A stretch of 64,000 bases of DNA from Pedobacter sp. Leaf250 (lineage in GTDB: Bacteria; Bacteroidota; Bacteroidia; Sphingobacteriales; Sphingobacteriaceae). The stretch covers positions 172,484-236,483 of the forward strand of contig NZ_CAKLBU010000008.1 of NCBI RefSeq assembly GCF_920984735.1. Reading direction: 5' to 3'. This document shows positions 26,968 to 35,448 of this stretch, piece after piece (positions within the stretch are counted from its first letter, which is position 1; each line of letters starts with the position of its first letter). The translations under genes were made by a program, and so were the position numbers. The notes under the pieces were generated by a model. The model was not told the origin of the DNA. It was given only the letters and a program-made list of their open reading frames with translations, and did not search any database.

Positions 26968-28089
26968 CTAAGGTTGAGGTTTCAGATTTAATTTTTCTAT
27001 CATTGATATTCTGTTATCCTCAAACTTAAACTGGTGTCCAATAAAATCAATGTCTGTTAATTCTTTTATTCGCTTAAAGGCCCTATTATTATCATCAATG
27101 GTTAAACGATTAATTTTATCTTGCTGAATGGAAATTACATCGGCAAAAAGAAAATCGCCTTTACTATTAATTTTAAGTTGAAGCAGTGGCGCAATGCCGT
27201 TATTGCCTTTTAAGCTAAACATGCCATAAGTACAAAAATTACCAAGGCTGTAAGCAATAAATTTATTCTTATAAACTTCAACCGCTCGGGTAACATGCGG
27301 ACCATGTCCTAAAACCACATCGGCGCCTGCATCAATTACGGCGTGTGCAAATGCATATACATTTCCTCGATTTTCGTTATAAAAGATTTCGTTTTTACGT
27401 GGCACATGCTCAAATCTGGCGCCTTCACCTCCGCCATGGAATGATACAATTACAATATCAACTTGTTTTTTTAAACGAGAAACCAATGCTTTGGCACTAT
27501 CTATTTTATTTATAGAAACCGTATTTTCGTTTGGTGCAAACGCACAGAAAGCATACTTAACACTATCTTTTTCAAAAATCTCGAATGGTTTATTAAGTTG
27601 GCCAGCATAATGGATTTGTAATGAATCCAAAATATGGGCAGTATTTTTTCTGCCTCGGGTGTCGAAATCGCCAACGTGGTTATTGGCAATGCTTAAAACA
27701 TTAAAGCCTGCTTTTTTATAAATTCCAGCATAACGTTCGGGCATTCTAAAAGCATAACAATTGTTGGGGTTAATGCCATTACATTTATTGGAATTTCCGG
27801 AATTTAAAAAGCAACCTTCCAAATTTCCAAAAACAATATCACCTTTTAGCAAGCTATCTACAGCCTTAAAACTATTTACGGCATCATCTGGTGGCAAGTT
27901 TGTTTTTGATGGAAAAGCCGAACCCAGCATAATGTCGCCAACTGCAGTAATCGAAATGGTATCTTTCAGCTTTCTAATTGCAGTATCCTGTTTTACTACA
28001 GGGACATTGATTTGTGCACTATTACTGGTACAGCTTAAAAATAAAATAACAACAAGAAATGAGAAAATTATATTTGTAATAAACTTCAT
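26968..28089 (-). CDS. CapA-family (PGA_cap) metallophosphatase-like lipoprotein
   Basis: 373 residues, lipoprotein signal with FLSC (Cys20). The calcineurin-like CapA fold is plain: ISITAVGDIMLGSAFP, GNLEGCFLNSG, NVLSIANNHVGDFD, VIVSFHGGGEGARFEH and VLGHGPHVTRAVEVY. CapA is part of poly-gamma-glutamate export in Bacillus, but isolated copies like this lack CapB/C neighbours and are of unknown function, perhaps acting on wall or lipid phosphates. Metal-ligand residues (GD, GNxE, NNH, H, GHGPH) look complete. Confidence 0.87.
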   Translation of the reverse strand: MKFITNIIFSFLVVILFLSCTSNSAQINVPVVKQDTAIRKLKDTISITAVGDIMLGSAFPSKTNLPPDDAVNSFKAVDSLLKGDIVFGNLEGCFLNSGNSNKCNGINPNNCYAFRMPERYAGIYKKAGFNVLSIANNHVGDFDTRGRKNTAHILDSLQIHYAGQLNKPFEIFEKDSVKYAFCAFAPNENTVSINKIDSAKALVSRLKKQVDIVIVSFHGGGEGARFEHVPRKNEIFYNENRGNVYAFAHAVIDAGADVVLGHGPHVTRAVEVYKNKFIAYSLGNFCTYGMFSLKGNNGIAPLLQLKINSKGDFLFADVISIQQDKINRLTIDDNNRAFKRIKELTDIDFIGHQFKFEDNRISMIEKLNLKPQP

Positions 28090-28190
28090 AAAAGCGATCT
28101 ATTAAAATCTAGCGCATCCAAATCAAAAGCCATCGCTTGAAGATCCTTGAAATAAATTCCGGATGACGATAGTATGAAAATCTGGTGCTA

Positions 28191-28226
28191 TAAAAAAAAA
28201 TCCTCCAAAATTTCTTCAGGAGGATT
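28191..28226 (-). terminator. Terminator of the NlpC/P60 gene
   Basis: AATCCTCC (28199-28206) pairs with GGAGGATT (28219-28226). The nine-A run at 28192-28200 gives the U-run on the minus strand. Confidence 0.85.
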
Positions 28227-28271
28227 ATATATGTTCAATCTAAAATCGTATTTCTACAATCGCAAATTACC

Positions 28272-28829
28272 TTATTCTACGGTAAACTCTTTCTTAAACG
28301 ATTCTAAAATTCTTCCGCCCTTGTAAAAATAGCGACTGTAATATGGTTCATTTAAATTACTAATCACCACGCCGCGAGAGCTAGAAGCATGGGCAAATCT
28401 ATTGTCGCCTAAGTAAATACCAATATGAGAAATACTTCTGCTTTTTATCTTGAAGAAAACTAAATCGCCCTCTTTTAAATCATCTTTAGATAATGGATCT
28501 ACCATGCTAAAAATATCGCGGGAATTTCTTCTGATTGTAGTGTTGAAAACTTTATCGTAAATCGCTTTGGTAAAAGCCGAACAATCAATCCCTTTTTTGC
28601 TCGATCCACCGTAGCTATAAGGTGTTCCGATCCATTCATATACAAACTTATATAACTTTAAGTTCGAAGTTGCATCAACTGCAACACCCATTACTTGCGA
28701 GAAGTACTGAGAGGCTAAGTTGTCGGGATCATTTAAGTCTTTACCAGATTCTTTTGTTTTTGTTTGCGCAAATGCGGCTGAGAACGTGCAAATAGCGATT
28801 AGGGATGAAAACAAAAATTTTTTAATCAT
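28272..28829 (-). CDS. NlpC/P60 (C40) cell-wall endopeptidase
   Basis: 185 residues. Signal peptide MIKKFLFSSLIAICTFSAAFAQ, then a C-terminal NlpC/P60 domain from about residue 60. Catalytic triad motifs are present: GIDCSAFTKAIY (Cys), SHIGIYLGDNRFAHASS (two His, one catalytic, one after) and the preceding YEWIGTPYSYGGSSKKG. It should cleave gamma-D-Glu-meso-Dap in peptidoglycan in the periplasm. A long gene-free region lies upstream of its start. Confidence 0.93.
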   Translation of the reverse strand: MIKKFLFSSLIAICTFSAAFAQTKTKESGKDLNDPDNLASQYFSQVMGVAVDATSNLKLYKFVYEWIGTPYSYGGSSKKGIDCSAFTKAIYDKVFNTTIRRNSRDIFSMVDPLSKDDLKEGDLVFFKIKSRSISHIGIYLGDNRFAHASSSRGVVISNLNEPYYSRYFYKGGRILESFKKEFTVE

Positions 28830-29066
28830 GTTATACAGTTATGTTTGGGTATTCACTTACACAGTAACGTAAACCACATGGGCTTATTGTTGGTTGCCAA
28901 AAGTATTAATTATACAAATGTTATCCAAATGTTAACTGTTAAAAAATGAAAGTTATTAACATTTCAACGATTTCTGCCTGTTGAAAAATAATAAAAAGAT
29001 CAATAACTTTCTGAAAAGCAGGGTTCTGTATTTCATCGGTTTAGAAAGCCCTGCTATCCCTACAAT

Positions 29067-29139
29067 CTTTTATTGCAAAGTTACTAACTCTAAACAACCA
29101 GGTATATATATAGTTAGTAACTTTCAAAAGCAATAAAAG
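29067..29139. repeat. Strong 23-bp hairpin in the gene-free region
   Basis: CTTTTATTGC (29067-29076) pairs with GCAATAAAAG (29130-29139) and AAAGTTACTAACT (29077-29089) with AGTTAGTAACTTT (29112-29124). A single 5-base bulge (CAAAA) interrupts 23 perfect pairs; the loop is 22 bases. A smaller hairpin with AGCAGGG/CCCTGCT arms lies just before (about 29018-29055). Could be the start of a structured RNA or a palindromic element. Confidence 0.6.
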
Positions 29140-29195
29140 TATTTTCGTTCTATCAGGTTTAAAATAATTGTGTTTGTGTACTTGGGATAATTTAC

Positions 29196-29400
29196 CATCC
29201 TGCCTCACTTAAATTAAATGGGGACTATGAAATGTGTGTGCAAAACTCTTATGAGTTAGATGTCGGTGCTAGAAATCCACGTAAAGCTTACATTAGCTTT
29301 TAGCACAGACAAATTCCCTTCCTAAATTTCCAACGAGGGGTAAGTGGTGGTTTCTAAGCAGGCTTAAATTTATAGCATTTGCCTATCTGTTTTAAGCCCG
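29196..29400 (+). ncRNA. Candidate structured RNA of unknown class
   Basis: The 990 bases from 28830 to 29820 hold no gene. Within them a multi-branched fold can be drawn: an outer stem CCTGC (29199-29203)/GCAGG (29358-29362) plus CACTT (29206-29210)/AAGTG (29342-29346); GGGGA (29220-29224)/TTCCC (29314-29318); hairpin AACTC-TTAT-GAGTT (29244-29257); and TGTCGGTGCTA (29261-29271)/TAGCACAGACA (29301-29311) with an inner AAAGCT/AGCTTT. Directly after it GGCTTAAA (29361-29368) pairs with TTTAAGCC (29391-29398), sharing two bases with the outer stem, as a switch might. I could not match it to tmRNA, RNase P, SRP, cobalamin or TPP motifs. Strand is inferred. Confidence 0.4.
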
Positions 29401-29522
29401 ACAGCAGCAATTATACTTTTTTGTTTCATGAAAAATTCATCCGATGAATAAAGCATTTGATTAAATTTATCGGATGACTATAATATTTTATCAAAAAAGA
29501 TAATGCGTATGGCGGGGCTGCA
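29401..29522 (+). repeat. Dispersed 122-bp intergenic repeat, copy A
   Basis: Starts ACAGCAGCAATTATAC, contains the hairpin CATCCGATGAA...ATCGGATG and ends GCGTATGGCGGGGCTGCA. A clearly related copy lies in reverse orientation at 34697-34819, with most bases shared along the full length. Non-coding in both places. Confidence 0.75.
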
Positions 29523-29820
29523 GTAACCCAAATGCTTCTGAAACAGCCTTTCAAATAAAATTTTATAAATTACGGTTAAATGCAATTTTACAGAATTAAA
29601 TTTTACAATAAATTAGAACTGCTGATGCGATAACTTGCTAAGTTTAAAATATATAAAATCGATGTTTGGAAGGAAATAGGCGTGATGATGAAGTTTCAAA
29701 TGTAAAACAACTGTTAAATATACGATTGTATGAAAGTGCATGATGTTTTTACACTTAAAAGTGCCAAAAATTACAATAAAAAAATTAGATTTGCTGTCGC
29801 AAAAAAACAAATATCCTAAA

Positions 29821-30816
29821 ATGAGTGCAGTAGAAATAAATAAAGATACTTGGTTAAAATGGTTCGAATCGATGTTGCTGATGCGCAAATTCGAAGAGAA
29901 AACTGGCCAATTATACGGACAACAAAAAATTCGTGGCTTTTGTCATTTATACATTGGACAAGAGGCTGTAGTTGCAGGAGCAATATCTGCAATGCAAAAA
30001 GGCGATTCGATGATTACTACTTACCGTGATCATGCTCATGCTTTGGCTTTAGGTGTTAGTGCCGATAGCATTATGGCAGAAATGTATGGTAAAGCTACTG
30101 GTTGCTCTAAAGGTAAAGGTGGTTCGATGCACATGTTTAGCAAAGAACACAATTTTTATGGTGGCCACGCCATTGTTGGAGGTCAGATTCCACTAGGTGC
30201 TGGTGTTGCTTTTGCAGAAAAATATAAAGGAACAGACAACGTTAATATTTGTTATATGGGCGATGGTGCAGTGCGCCAGGGTGCATTAAACGAAACCTTT
30301 AACATGGCTATGTTGTGGAAATTGCCAGTAATTTTTGTTTGTGAAAACAATGGTTACGCAATGGGTACTTCGGTACAACGTACTACAAACATGACTGATA
30401 TTTATAAAATTGGTTTAGGTTTTGATATGCCGTGTGCTCCGGTTGATGGTATGGACCCAGTTGCGGTACACAATGCAATGGACGAAGCCATTCAACGTGC
30501 CCGTAAAGGTGAAGGGCCAACTTTCTTAGAAATGAGAACTTACCGTTACCGTGGTCATTCAATGTCTGACCCTGCAAAATATCGTACTAAAGAAGAATTA
30601 GAAGATTATAAAGCAAAAGATCCGGTTGAGCATGCAAGAGAAACTATTCTGAAAGAAAAGTATGCAGATCAGGCTTGGATCGAAGAAGTGGAAGCTAAAG
30701 TTAAAGCTACGGTAGATCAGGCTGTGAAATTTGCAGAAGAATCTCCATGGCCAGAAGCATCTGAGTTATACAAAGATGTTTACATGACTGAGAACTACCC
30801 TTACGTAATGGACTAA
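29821..30816 (+). CDS. pdhA: Pyruvate dehydrogenase E1 component, alpha subunit
   Basis: 331 residues from ATG 29821; an in-frame ATG 27 codons earlier lies in A+T-rich non-conserved sequence and was not used. Thiamine-diphosphate motif GDGAVRQGALNETFNMA then CENNGYAMGT; substrate loop TYRYRGHSMSDPAKYR, which carries the phosphorylatable-Ser equivalent of mitochondrial E1-alpha. It decarboxylates pyruvate with the E1-beta subunit and passes the acetyl group to lipoylated E2, encoded 31 bases downstream. The E1-beta gene is not in this window. Confidence 0.96.
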   Translation: MSAVEINKDTWLKWFESMLLMRKFEEKTGQLYGQQKIRGFCHLYIGQEAVVAGAISAMQKGDSMITTYRDHAHALALGVSADSIMAEMYGKATGCSKGKGGSMHMFSKEHNFYGGHAIVGGQIPLGAGVAFAEKYKGTDNVNICYMGDGAVRQGALNETFNMAMLWKLPVIFVCENNGYAMGTSVQRTTNMTDIYKIGLGFDMPCAPVDGMDPVAVHNAMDEAIQRARKGEGPTFLEMRTYRYRGHSMSDPAKYRTKEELEDYKAKDPVEHARETILKEKYADQAWIEEVEAKVKATVDQAVKFAEESPWPEASELYKDVYMTENYPYVMD

Positions 30817-30847
30817 TTTTTAAAAAGATTTCAATTAATTAGATATA

Positions 30848-32518
30848 ATGGCTGATGTAATTAAAATGCCCAAAATGAGCGACACCATGACCGAAGGGGT
30901 TTTGGCGAAGTGGCATAAAAAAGTGGGTGATAAAGTAAAAAGCGGCGATGTTTTGGCAGAAGTAGAAACTGACAAAGCAACAATGGATATGGAATCTTAT
31001 TGGGATGGTACACTTTTATACATTGGTGTAAAAGAAGGTGAAGCTGTTCCGGTTGATGCTGTAATGGCCGTTATCGGTAAAGAGGGTGAAGATTTTCAAG
31101 CAGCTTTAGATGCTGAAAAAGGTGGCGAGGCTCCAAAAACCGAAAGCACTGAAGCTCCAAAAGCTGAAGATAAAAAAGAAGAAACTGCCCCGGCTCAAGG
31201 TGGTGGTTTAAGCGAAGAAGAATTAGCAGCTAAAGGTGTTACGGTAATTCGTATGCCTTTGTTAAGCGATACCATGACTGAAGGCGTTATTGCTGAATGG
31301 CATAAAAAAGTTGGCGACCAGGTTAAGGATGATGATGTTTTAGCTGATGTAGAAACCGATAAGGCCACTATGGAAGTGATGGGTTATGCAACCGGAACAT
31401 TATTACACATTGGTGTAGAAAAAGGTGAAGCAGCTAAAGTAAATGGCATTATTGCTATTGTTGGTCCGGAAGGAACTGATGTTAGCGGTATTTTAGCAGG
31501 TGGCTCTGCTCCAGCTGCAAAAGCTGAAAGCAAGGAGGAAGCTCCGAAAGAGGAAAAACAAGCTACAACTGCTGATGCAGGTTCATCTGCTCCTGTTGCA
31601 GAGAGTTCTTCATCATCTGATAGCCGTGTTAAAGCATCTCCTTTGGCTAAAAAAATTGCGAAAGATAAGGGAATTGATTTATCGCAAGTTGCAGGTAGTG
31701 CAGAAGGTGGTCGTATCATTAAAAAAGATATCGAAAACTTTAAACCAGCCGCTGCTCCAGCGAAATCAGAATCGGCACCTGCTGCTGAGAAAGCTAGCGC
31801 TGCTGCTGCTCCGGTAATTCCAACTTTTGTTGGCGAAGTTAAATTTACAGAACAGCCTGTTTCGCAAATGCGTAAAGTAATTGCAAAACGTTTGGCAGAA
31901 AGCTTATTTACAGCTCCACATTTCTACTTAACCGTAAGTATTGATATGGATAATGCAATGGCTGCACGTACTGCAATCAATGCAGTTGCTCCGGTTAAAG
32001 TATCTTTCAACGATTTAGTAATTAAAGCAGTTGCTGTTGCATTGAAAAAACACCCGGCTGTTAACTCATCATGGGGTGGCGATAAAATCCGTTTCAACGA
32101 GCACACAAACATTGGTGTTGCTATGGCTGTTGAAGATGGCTTATTAGTGCCTGTTGTGCGTTTTGCTGATGGTAAATCATTATCACACATTTCTGCTGAA
32201 GTAAAAGATTTTGGTGGTAAGGCAAAAGCTAAAAAATTGCAGCCAGCAGATTGGGAAGGTTCTACTTTCACAGTTTCTAATTTAGGTATGTTTGGTATTG
32301 ATGAATTTACATCAATCATCAACTCTCCAGATGGTGCAATTTTATCAGTAGGCGCTATTCAAGCGGTTCCTGTTGTTAAAAATGGCGCTGTTGTTCCTGG
32401 TAATGTAATGAAATTAACTTTAGGTTGTGATCACCGTGTGGTTGATGGTGCAACCGGAGCACAGTTCTTACAAACGTTAAAAGGTTTATTGGAAGAACCA
32501 ATTAGATTATTAGCATAA
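30848..32518 (+). CDS. pdhC: Pyruvate dehydrogenase E2 (dihydrolipoamide acetyltransferase)
   Basis: 556 residues. Two lipoyl domains, each with an ETDKATM motif (lipoyl Lys43 and Lys172), joined by Ala/Glu/Lys-rich swinging linkers; a peripheral-subunit-binding domain around 262-298 (KASPLAKKIAKDKGIDLSQV); and the CoA-acetyltransferase core from about 325 with DHRVVDGATGAQF near the end. It transfers acetyl from E1 to CoA. Forms an operon with pdhA. E3 (lipoamide dehydrogenase) is not nearby. Confidence 0.96.
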   Translation: MADVIKMPKMSDTMTEGVLAKWHKKVGDKVKSGDVLAEVETDKATMDMESYWDGTLLYIGVKEGEAVPVDAVMAVIGKEGEDFQAALDAEKGGEAPKTESTEAPKAEDKKEETAPAQGGGLSEEELAAKGVTVIRMPLLSDTMTEGVIAEWHKKVGDQVKDDDVLADVETDKATMEVMGYATGTLLHIGVEKGEAAKVNGIIAIVGPEGTDVSGILAGGSAPAAKAESKEEAPKEEKQATTADAGSSAPVAESSSSSDSRVKASPLAKKIAKDKGIDLSQVAGSAEGGRIIKKDIENFKPAAAPAKSESAPAAEKASAAAAPVIPTFVGEVKFTEQPVSQMRKVIAKRLAESLFTAPHFYLTVSIDMDNAMAARTAINAVAPVKVSFNDLVIKAVAVALKKHPAVNSSWGGDKIRFNEHTNIGVAMAVEDGLLVPVVRFADGKSLSHISAEVKDFGGKAKAKKLQPADWEGSTFTVSNLGMFGIDEFTSIINSPDGAILSVGAIQAVPVVKNGAVVPGNVMKLTLGCDHRVVDGATGAQFLQTLKGLLEEPIRLLA

Positions 32519-32560
32519 TCGTTTGTCATCCTGAGCTTGTCGAAGGATAATACTAATATT

Positions 32561-32592
32561 AAAGCCATTCCTAAAAAGGAGTGGCTTTTTGG
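32561..32592 (+). terminator. Terminator of pdhA-pdhC
   Basis: AAAGCCATTCCT (32561-32572) pairs with AGGAGTGGCTTT (32577-32588; one T-G wobble) over a four-A loop, followed by T-run. Confidence 0.8.
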
Positions 32593-32670
32593 TTAAAAGA
32601 TTTCCCGCAGATTTCGGGGATTTCCGCAGATATCTTCTTAGCATAGCATTTGCCTATCGCTATGGCCGCT

Positions 32671-32700
32671 CCGTCATGCTGAATTTATTTCAGCATCATA
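32671..32700. repeat. Short palindromic intergenic motif
   Basis: ATGCTGAA (32676-32683) pairs with TTCAGCAT (32689-32696). Together with GTCATCCTGAGCTTGTCGAA at 32525-32544 this is the kind of short motif scattered in many Bacteroidota spacers. The 267-base spacer also holds CCCGCAGATTTCGGGGATTTCCGCAGA-like direct repeats (about 32606-32632). Confidence 0.45.
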
Positions 32701-32785
32701 TTTGTGTTTGCAAGATTTTGTAGAAACAAACAAATCCTAAACCCTTTCTCATATACTTTGTTAATTATTAAAATCTACCACAATC

Positions 32786-33337
32786 ATGAACAAAGAAAAA
32801 TTAATTCAAGAGGCCTATCTTGTTTCACATAAAATAGAAGAAAACGGAAACTTTCCTAACAACCCCAATTTGCCTCTAATGATTTATAAAGGCGCATTAT
32901 TAATTCATCCTGATGAAACCGAAGAGGCAATTAAAAAAGTTTTTGCTCAAAATGGATACACCAATGCATGGGTAGACGGAATTTTTGATTATCAGCATTA
33001 CCACAGCAATACACATGAGGTAATGGGTGTATTTTGCGGCAAAGCGGATGTTCAGTTTGGGGGTGATCATGGCGTATGCATCGAGCTTGATAAGGGTGAT
33101 GTTGTGGTGATCCCGGCAGGAGTGGCACACATGAAATTAAATTCTAGCGAAGACTTCACAGTTGTTGGTGCTTATCCGAATGGATCAGATTATAACATAA
33201 AATATGGTAGGCCAGAAGAAAGACCTGAGGCCGATGGAGATATTGCAAAAGTAAAAAATCCAGAAAGTGATCCTGTTTATGGCAGTAAAGGTCATTTATT
33301 TGAGTGCTGGTATAAGCAAAATTGCGCAAATGTTTAA
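32786..33337 (+). CDS. Cupin-domain protein (YjlB-like)
   Basis: 183 residues, soluble. A single cupin barrel with motif 1 HYHSNTHEVMGVFCGKADV and motif 2 VVVIPAGVAHMKL, so a metal site of His residues is likely. The flanks (helical N-terminus; C-terminal GSDYNIKYGRPEERPEADG) match the uncharacterised YjlB group. Substrate unknown. Alone between the pdh operon and a serine hydrolase gene. Confidence 0.85.
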   Translation: MNKEKLIQEAYLVSHKIEENGNFPNNPNLPLMIYKGALLIHPDETEEAIKKVFAQNGYTNAWVDGIFDYQHYHSNTHEVMGVFCGKADVQFGGDHGVCIELDKGDVVVIPAGVAHMKLNSSEDFTVVGAYPNGSDYNIKYGRPEERPEADGDIAKVKNPESDPVYGSKGHLFECWYKQNCANV

Positions 33338-33405
33338 AACTCTTTCTATTTACCAGTCTAAAATTCTTTAATTTTCGGGTTTTAAATACACTACCCTACA
33401 TATTA

Positions 33406-34638
33406 ATGAATTTTAGATTTATATTTTCAGCACTAGCACTTTCTGTAACATTAATAACCGCCTGTAATAGCAAAAAATCGGAAGAGAAAAAAGCTGCTGA
33501 TGCCAAAATACGCGTAAAAGAAGATGATAAAGCCGACAGCCTTTCAATTGCTTACGATCCTGCAAAAGGCGATAAATGGATTGCTGATTTTGTTCAAAAT
33601 CTACATAAAAAATACGGTTTTAATGGAAATATGCTGGTTGCAAAGGATGGCAAAATTCTTTATGAAAAAGCAATTGGCTGGGCAGATTATCTGCATCGCG
33701 ATAGCTTAAAAATTTCTTCAGAATTTGAACTGGCTTCCATCACTAAAACTTTTACGGGTACCGCAATTATGCAATTGGTAGAGGCGGGTAAGCTTTCATT
33801 AAATGATAACGTAAAAAAGTTTTTTCCAAATTTTCCTTATGATGGAATTACAGTTAAGCTATTGTTAACTCACCGCAGCGGAATGATGAACTATGTTTAT
33901 TTCATTGATGATATCTGGCGGAAAGAGAAACGCAACATGAAAAAAGGCGTAAGCAACCAGGAAGTAATGAATGTTATTGCAGAACGCAAGCCAAATCGTT
34001 ATGTAAAACCTGATGATCGCTTTCATTACAATAACTCCAACTTTATGGTATTAGGGGCAATTATTGAGAAAGTTACAGGTCAACGTTTCTCCCAATACAT
34101 GATGGAACATATTTTTAAGCCAGCAGGCATGAAACATACTCACGTTTACAGTACAACTGAATACGAAAAAATTCCTGTTGATGTAGTTGGGCATGATCGC
34201 AATAGCTTTAGATATTCAGTTGCCCAAAACTTTTTGGATGGGCCAGTTGGAGATAAGGGAATATACAGTACCGTTCATGATCTGGTGCTTTATGATAAGT
34301 ATTTAAAAAATGGCAGACTATTAAGTAAAAATAGTACCGATTCTTCGTATGTTGGCCGAAACAAACCTGTAAATGGGCATTTTAATTATGGATATGGATG
34401 GAGGATGTTTGATGGCGAAAAAATGGACAAAGTAGTTTATCATACTGGATGGTGGCATGGTTTCCGTCACATTTACGTCCGCGATCTCGATAAAAATATT
34501 ATTGTAATTTTCTTAGGCAACTTAACCAACGGAAGTTTAATGCATTTGGATGACTTATACAAGCATTTAAATATGCCGATTATTCGTAAAGGTGCTTACC
34601 ATGGAAATGGTAGTTTACCAGGAAGCGACGAAGATTAA
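33406..34638 (+). CDS. Beta-lactamase-family serine hydrolase, lipoprotein
   Basis: 410 residues from ATG 33406, which gives a lipoprotein signal ending ITAC (Cys21); earlier in-frame starts precede the signal. Class C/penicillin-binding-protein fold: SxxK as ELASITKTFTG, YxN as HYNNSNFMVLG and the KTG-equivalent HTGWWHGF. Such proteins are D-Ala carboxypeptidases, esterases or amidases more often than true beta-lactamases. Sits in the outer or inner membrane facing the periplasm. Substrate unknown. Confidence 0.88.
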   Translation: MNFRFIFSALALSVTLITACNSKKSEEKKAADAKIRVKEDDKADSLSIAYDPAKGDKWIADFVQNLHKKYGFNGNMLVAKDGKILYEKAIGWADYLHRDSLKISSEFELASITKTFTGTAIMQLVEAGKLSLNDNVKKFFPNFPYDGITVKLLLTHRSGMMNYVYFIDDIWRKEKRNMKKGVSNQEVMNVIAERKPNRYVKPDDRFHYNNSNFMVLGAIIEKVTGQRFSQYMMEHIFKPAGMKHTHVYSTTEYEKIPVDVVGHDRNSFRYSVAQNFLDGPVGDKGIYSTVHDLVLYDKYLKNGRLLSKNSTDSSYVGRNKPVNGHFNYGYGWRMFDGEKMDKVVYHTGWWHGFRHIYVRDLDKNIIVIFLGNLTNGSLMHLDDLYKHLNMPIIRKGAYHGNGSLPGSDED

Positions 34639-34696
34639 CATTGTTTCAAAGCATTTTTAACATTTGAAAATGAACGGTTCTGCCATTTATGGCAAA

Positions 34697-34819
34697 TGCA
34701 GTCCCGCCATACGCAATATCTTTTTTGTACAATATTTTAGCCATCCGATGAATTTAGACCAAATGCTTTATTCATCGGATGTCTATATTAGGAAACAAAA
34801 AAGGATATTTTGCTGCTGT
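34697..34819 (-). repeat. Dispersed 123-bp intergenic repeat, copy B (inverted relative to A)
   Basis: The reverse complement reads ACAGCAGCAAAATATCC ... CATCCGATGAATAAAGC ... GCGTATGGCGGGACTGCA, matching 29401-29522 end to end. It fills much of the 448-base gap between the serine hydrolase and ybaB genes. A 63-codon open frame across it (34664-34855) is not believed to be a gene. Confidence 0.75.
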
Positions 34820-34930
34820 CTGGTTTATGAACAAGGGATTGTTTTAGGCGTATAAATTAGGAATTTGCAGGCAACAGGCTTAAGTTTAGCGTACAGTTTT
34901 AAGTTAACTAAACCCGTATTGTCGTGAAAA

Positions 34931-34938
34931 TACTTTTG
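34931..34938 (+). promoter_or_regulatory. -7 box upstream of ybaB
   Basis: TACTTTTG, a perfect TAnnTTTG match about 150 bases before the ybaB ATG, implying a long leader. No -33 box seen. Confidence 0.35.
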
Positions 34939-35086
34939 TTGCAGGTTGTTAGATTTTTGGAGCAAACATTCACAAAAGATTGAAACAAAAGCGGGACTGA
35001 CATCAATATTTCTACTGCTATTGCTTTTCAAAAAAAAATATAAAACCAAAACGCAAAATTTTCCTTTTTATAATAAACAACAAATT

Positions 35087-35392
35087 ATGTTCGATAAATT
35101 ATTCGCAGCACAGCAAAAAGCCGAAGAGATTAAAAAACGTTTAGATACCATTTCGGTATTCGGCGAAGTAGAAAACGGCGCCATTAAAATAACAGCTACA
35201 GCCAATAAAGCGATAACAGGAGTTTCAATTGATGAGGCTTTTTTAAAAAACGCTGATAAAGAAGAACTGGAAGAATTACTTTTAACTGCAATAAATAAGG
35301 CTTTAGCGAATGCAGAAGAAGTAAGCTCGACAGAAATGCAAGCTTCTGCCAAAGATATGCTTGGCGGTTTAGGTGGAATGTTTGGTCAATAA
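35087..35392 (+). CDS. YbaB/EbfC-family nucleoid-associated protein
   Basis: 101 residues from ATG 35087, selected because upstream in-frame sequence is not family-like. Typical pattern: helical MFDKLFAAQQKAEEIKKRLD, the strand hairpin VENGAIKITATANKAITGVSID, a second helix NADKEELEELLLTAINKALA and a Gly-rich end MLGGLGGMFGQ. Dimeric DNA-binding protein. The usual neighbours dnaX and recR are absent here. Confidence 0.93.
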   Translation: MFDKLFAAQQKAEEIKKRLDTISVFGEVENGAIKITATANKAITGVSIDEAFLKNADKEELEELLLTAINKALANAEEVSSTEMQASAKDMLGGLGGMFGQ

Positions 35393-35448
35393 TTTTCAGT
35401 TTGTCTCCATCCTTAAATACTTAATATTTTCATCTCGATACTATAACT

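Noticed and set aside
29161..29420. Known RNA classes: tmRNA, RNase P, SRP, cobalamin or TPP riboswitch
   Set aside because: None of the core conserved motifs of these classes could be found on either strand.
29613..29888. 91-codon minus-strand open frame
   Set aside because: Overlaps the well-supported start of pdhA; no signal of conservation.
34664..34855. 63-codon plus-strand open frame
   Set aside because: It lies across dispersed repeat copy B and its composition is not protein-like.
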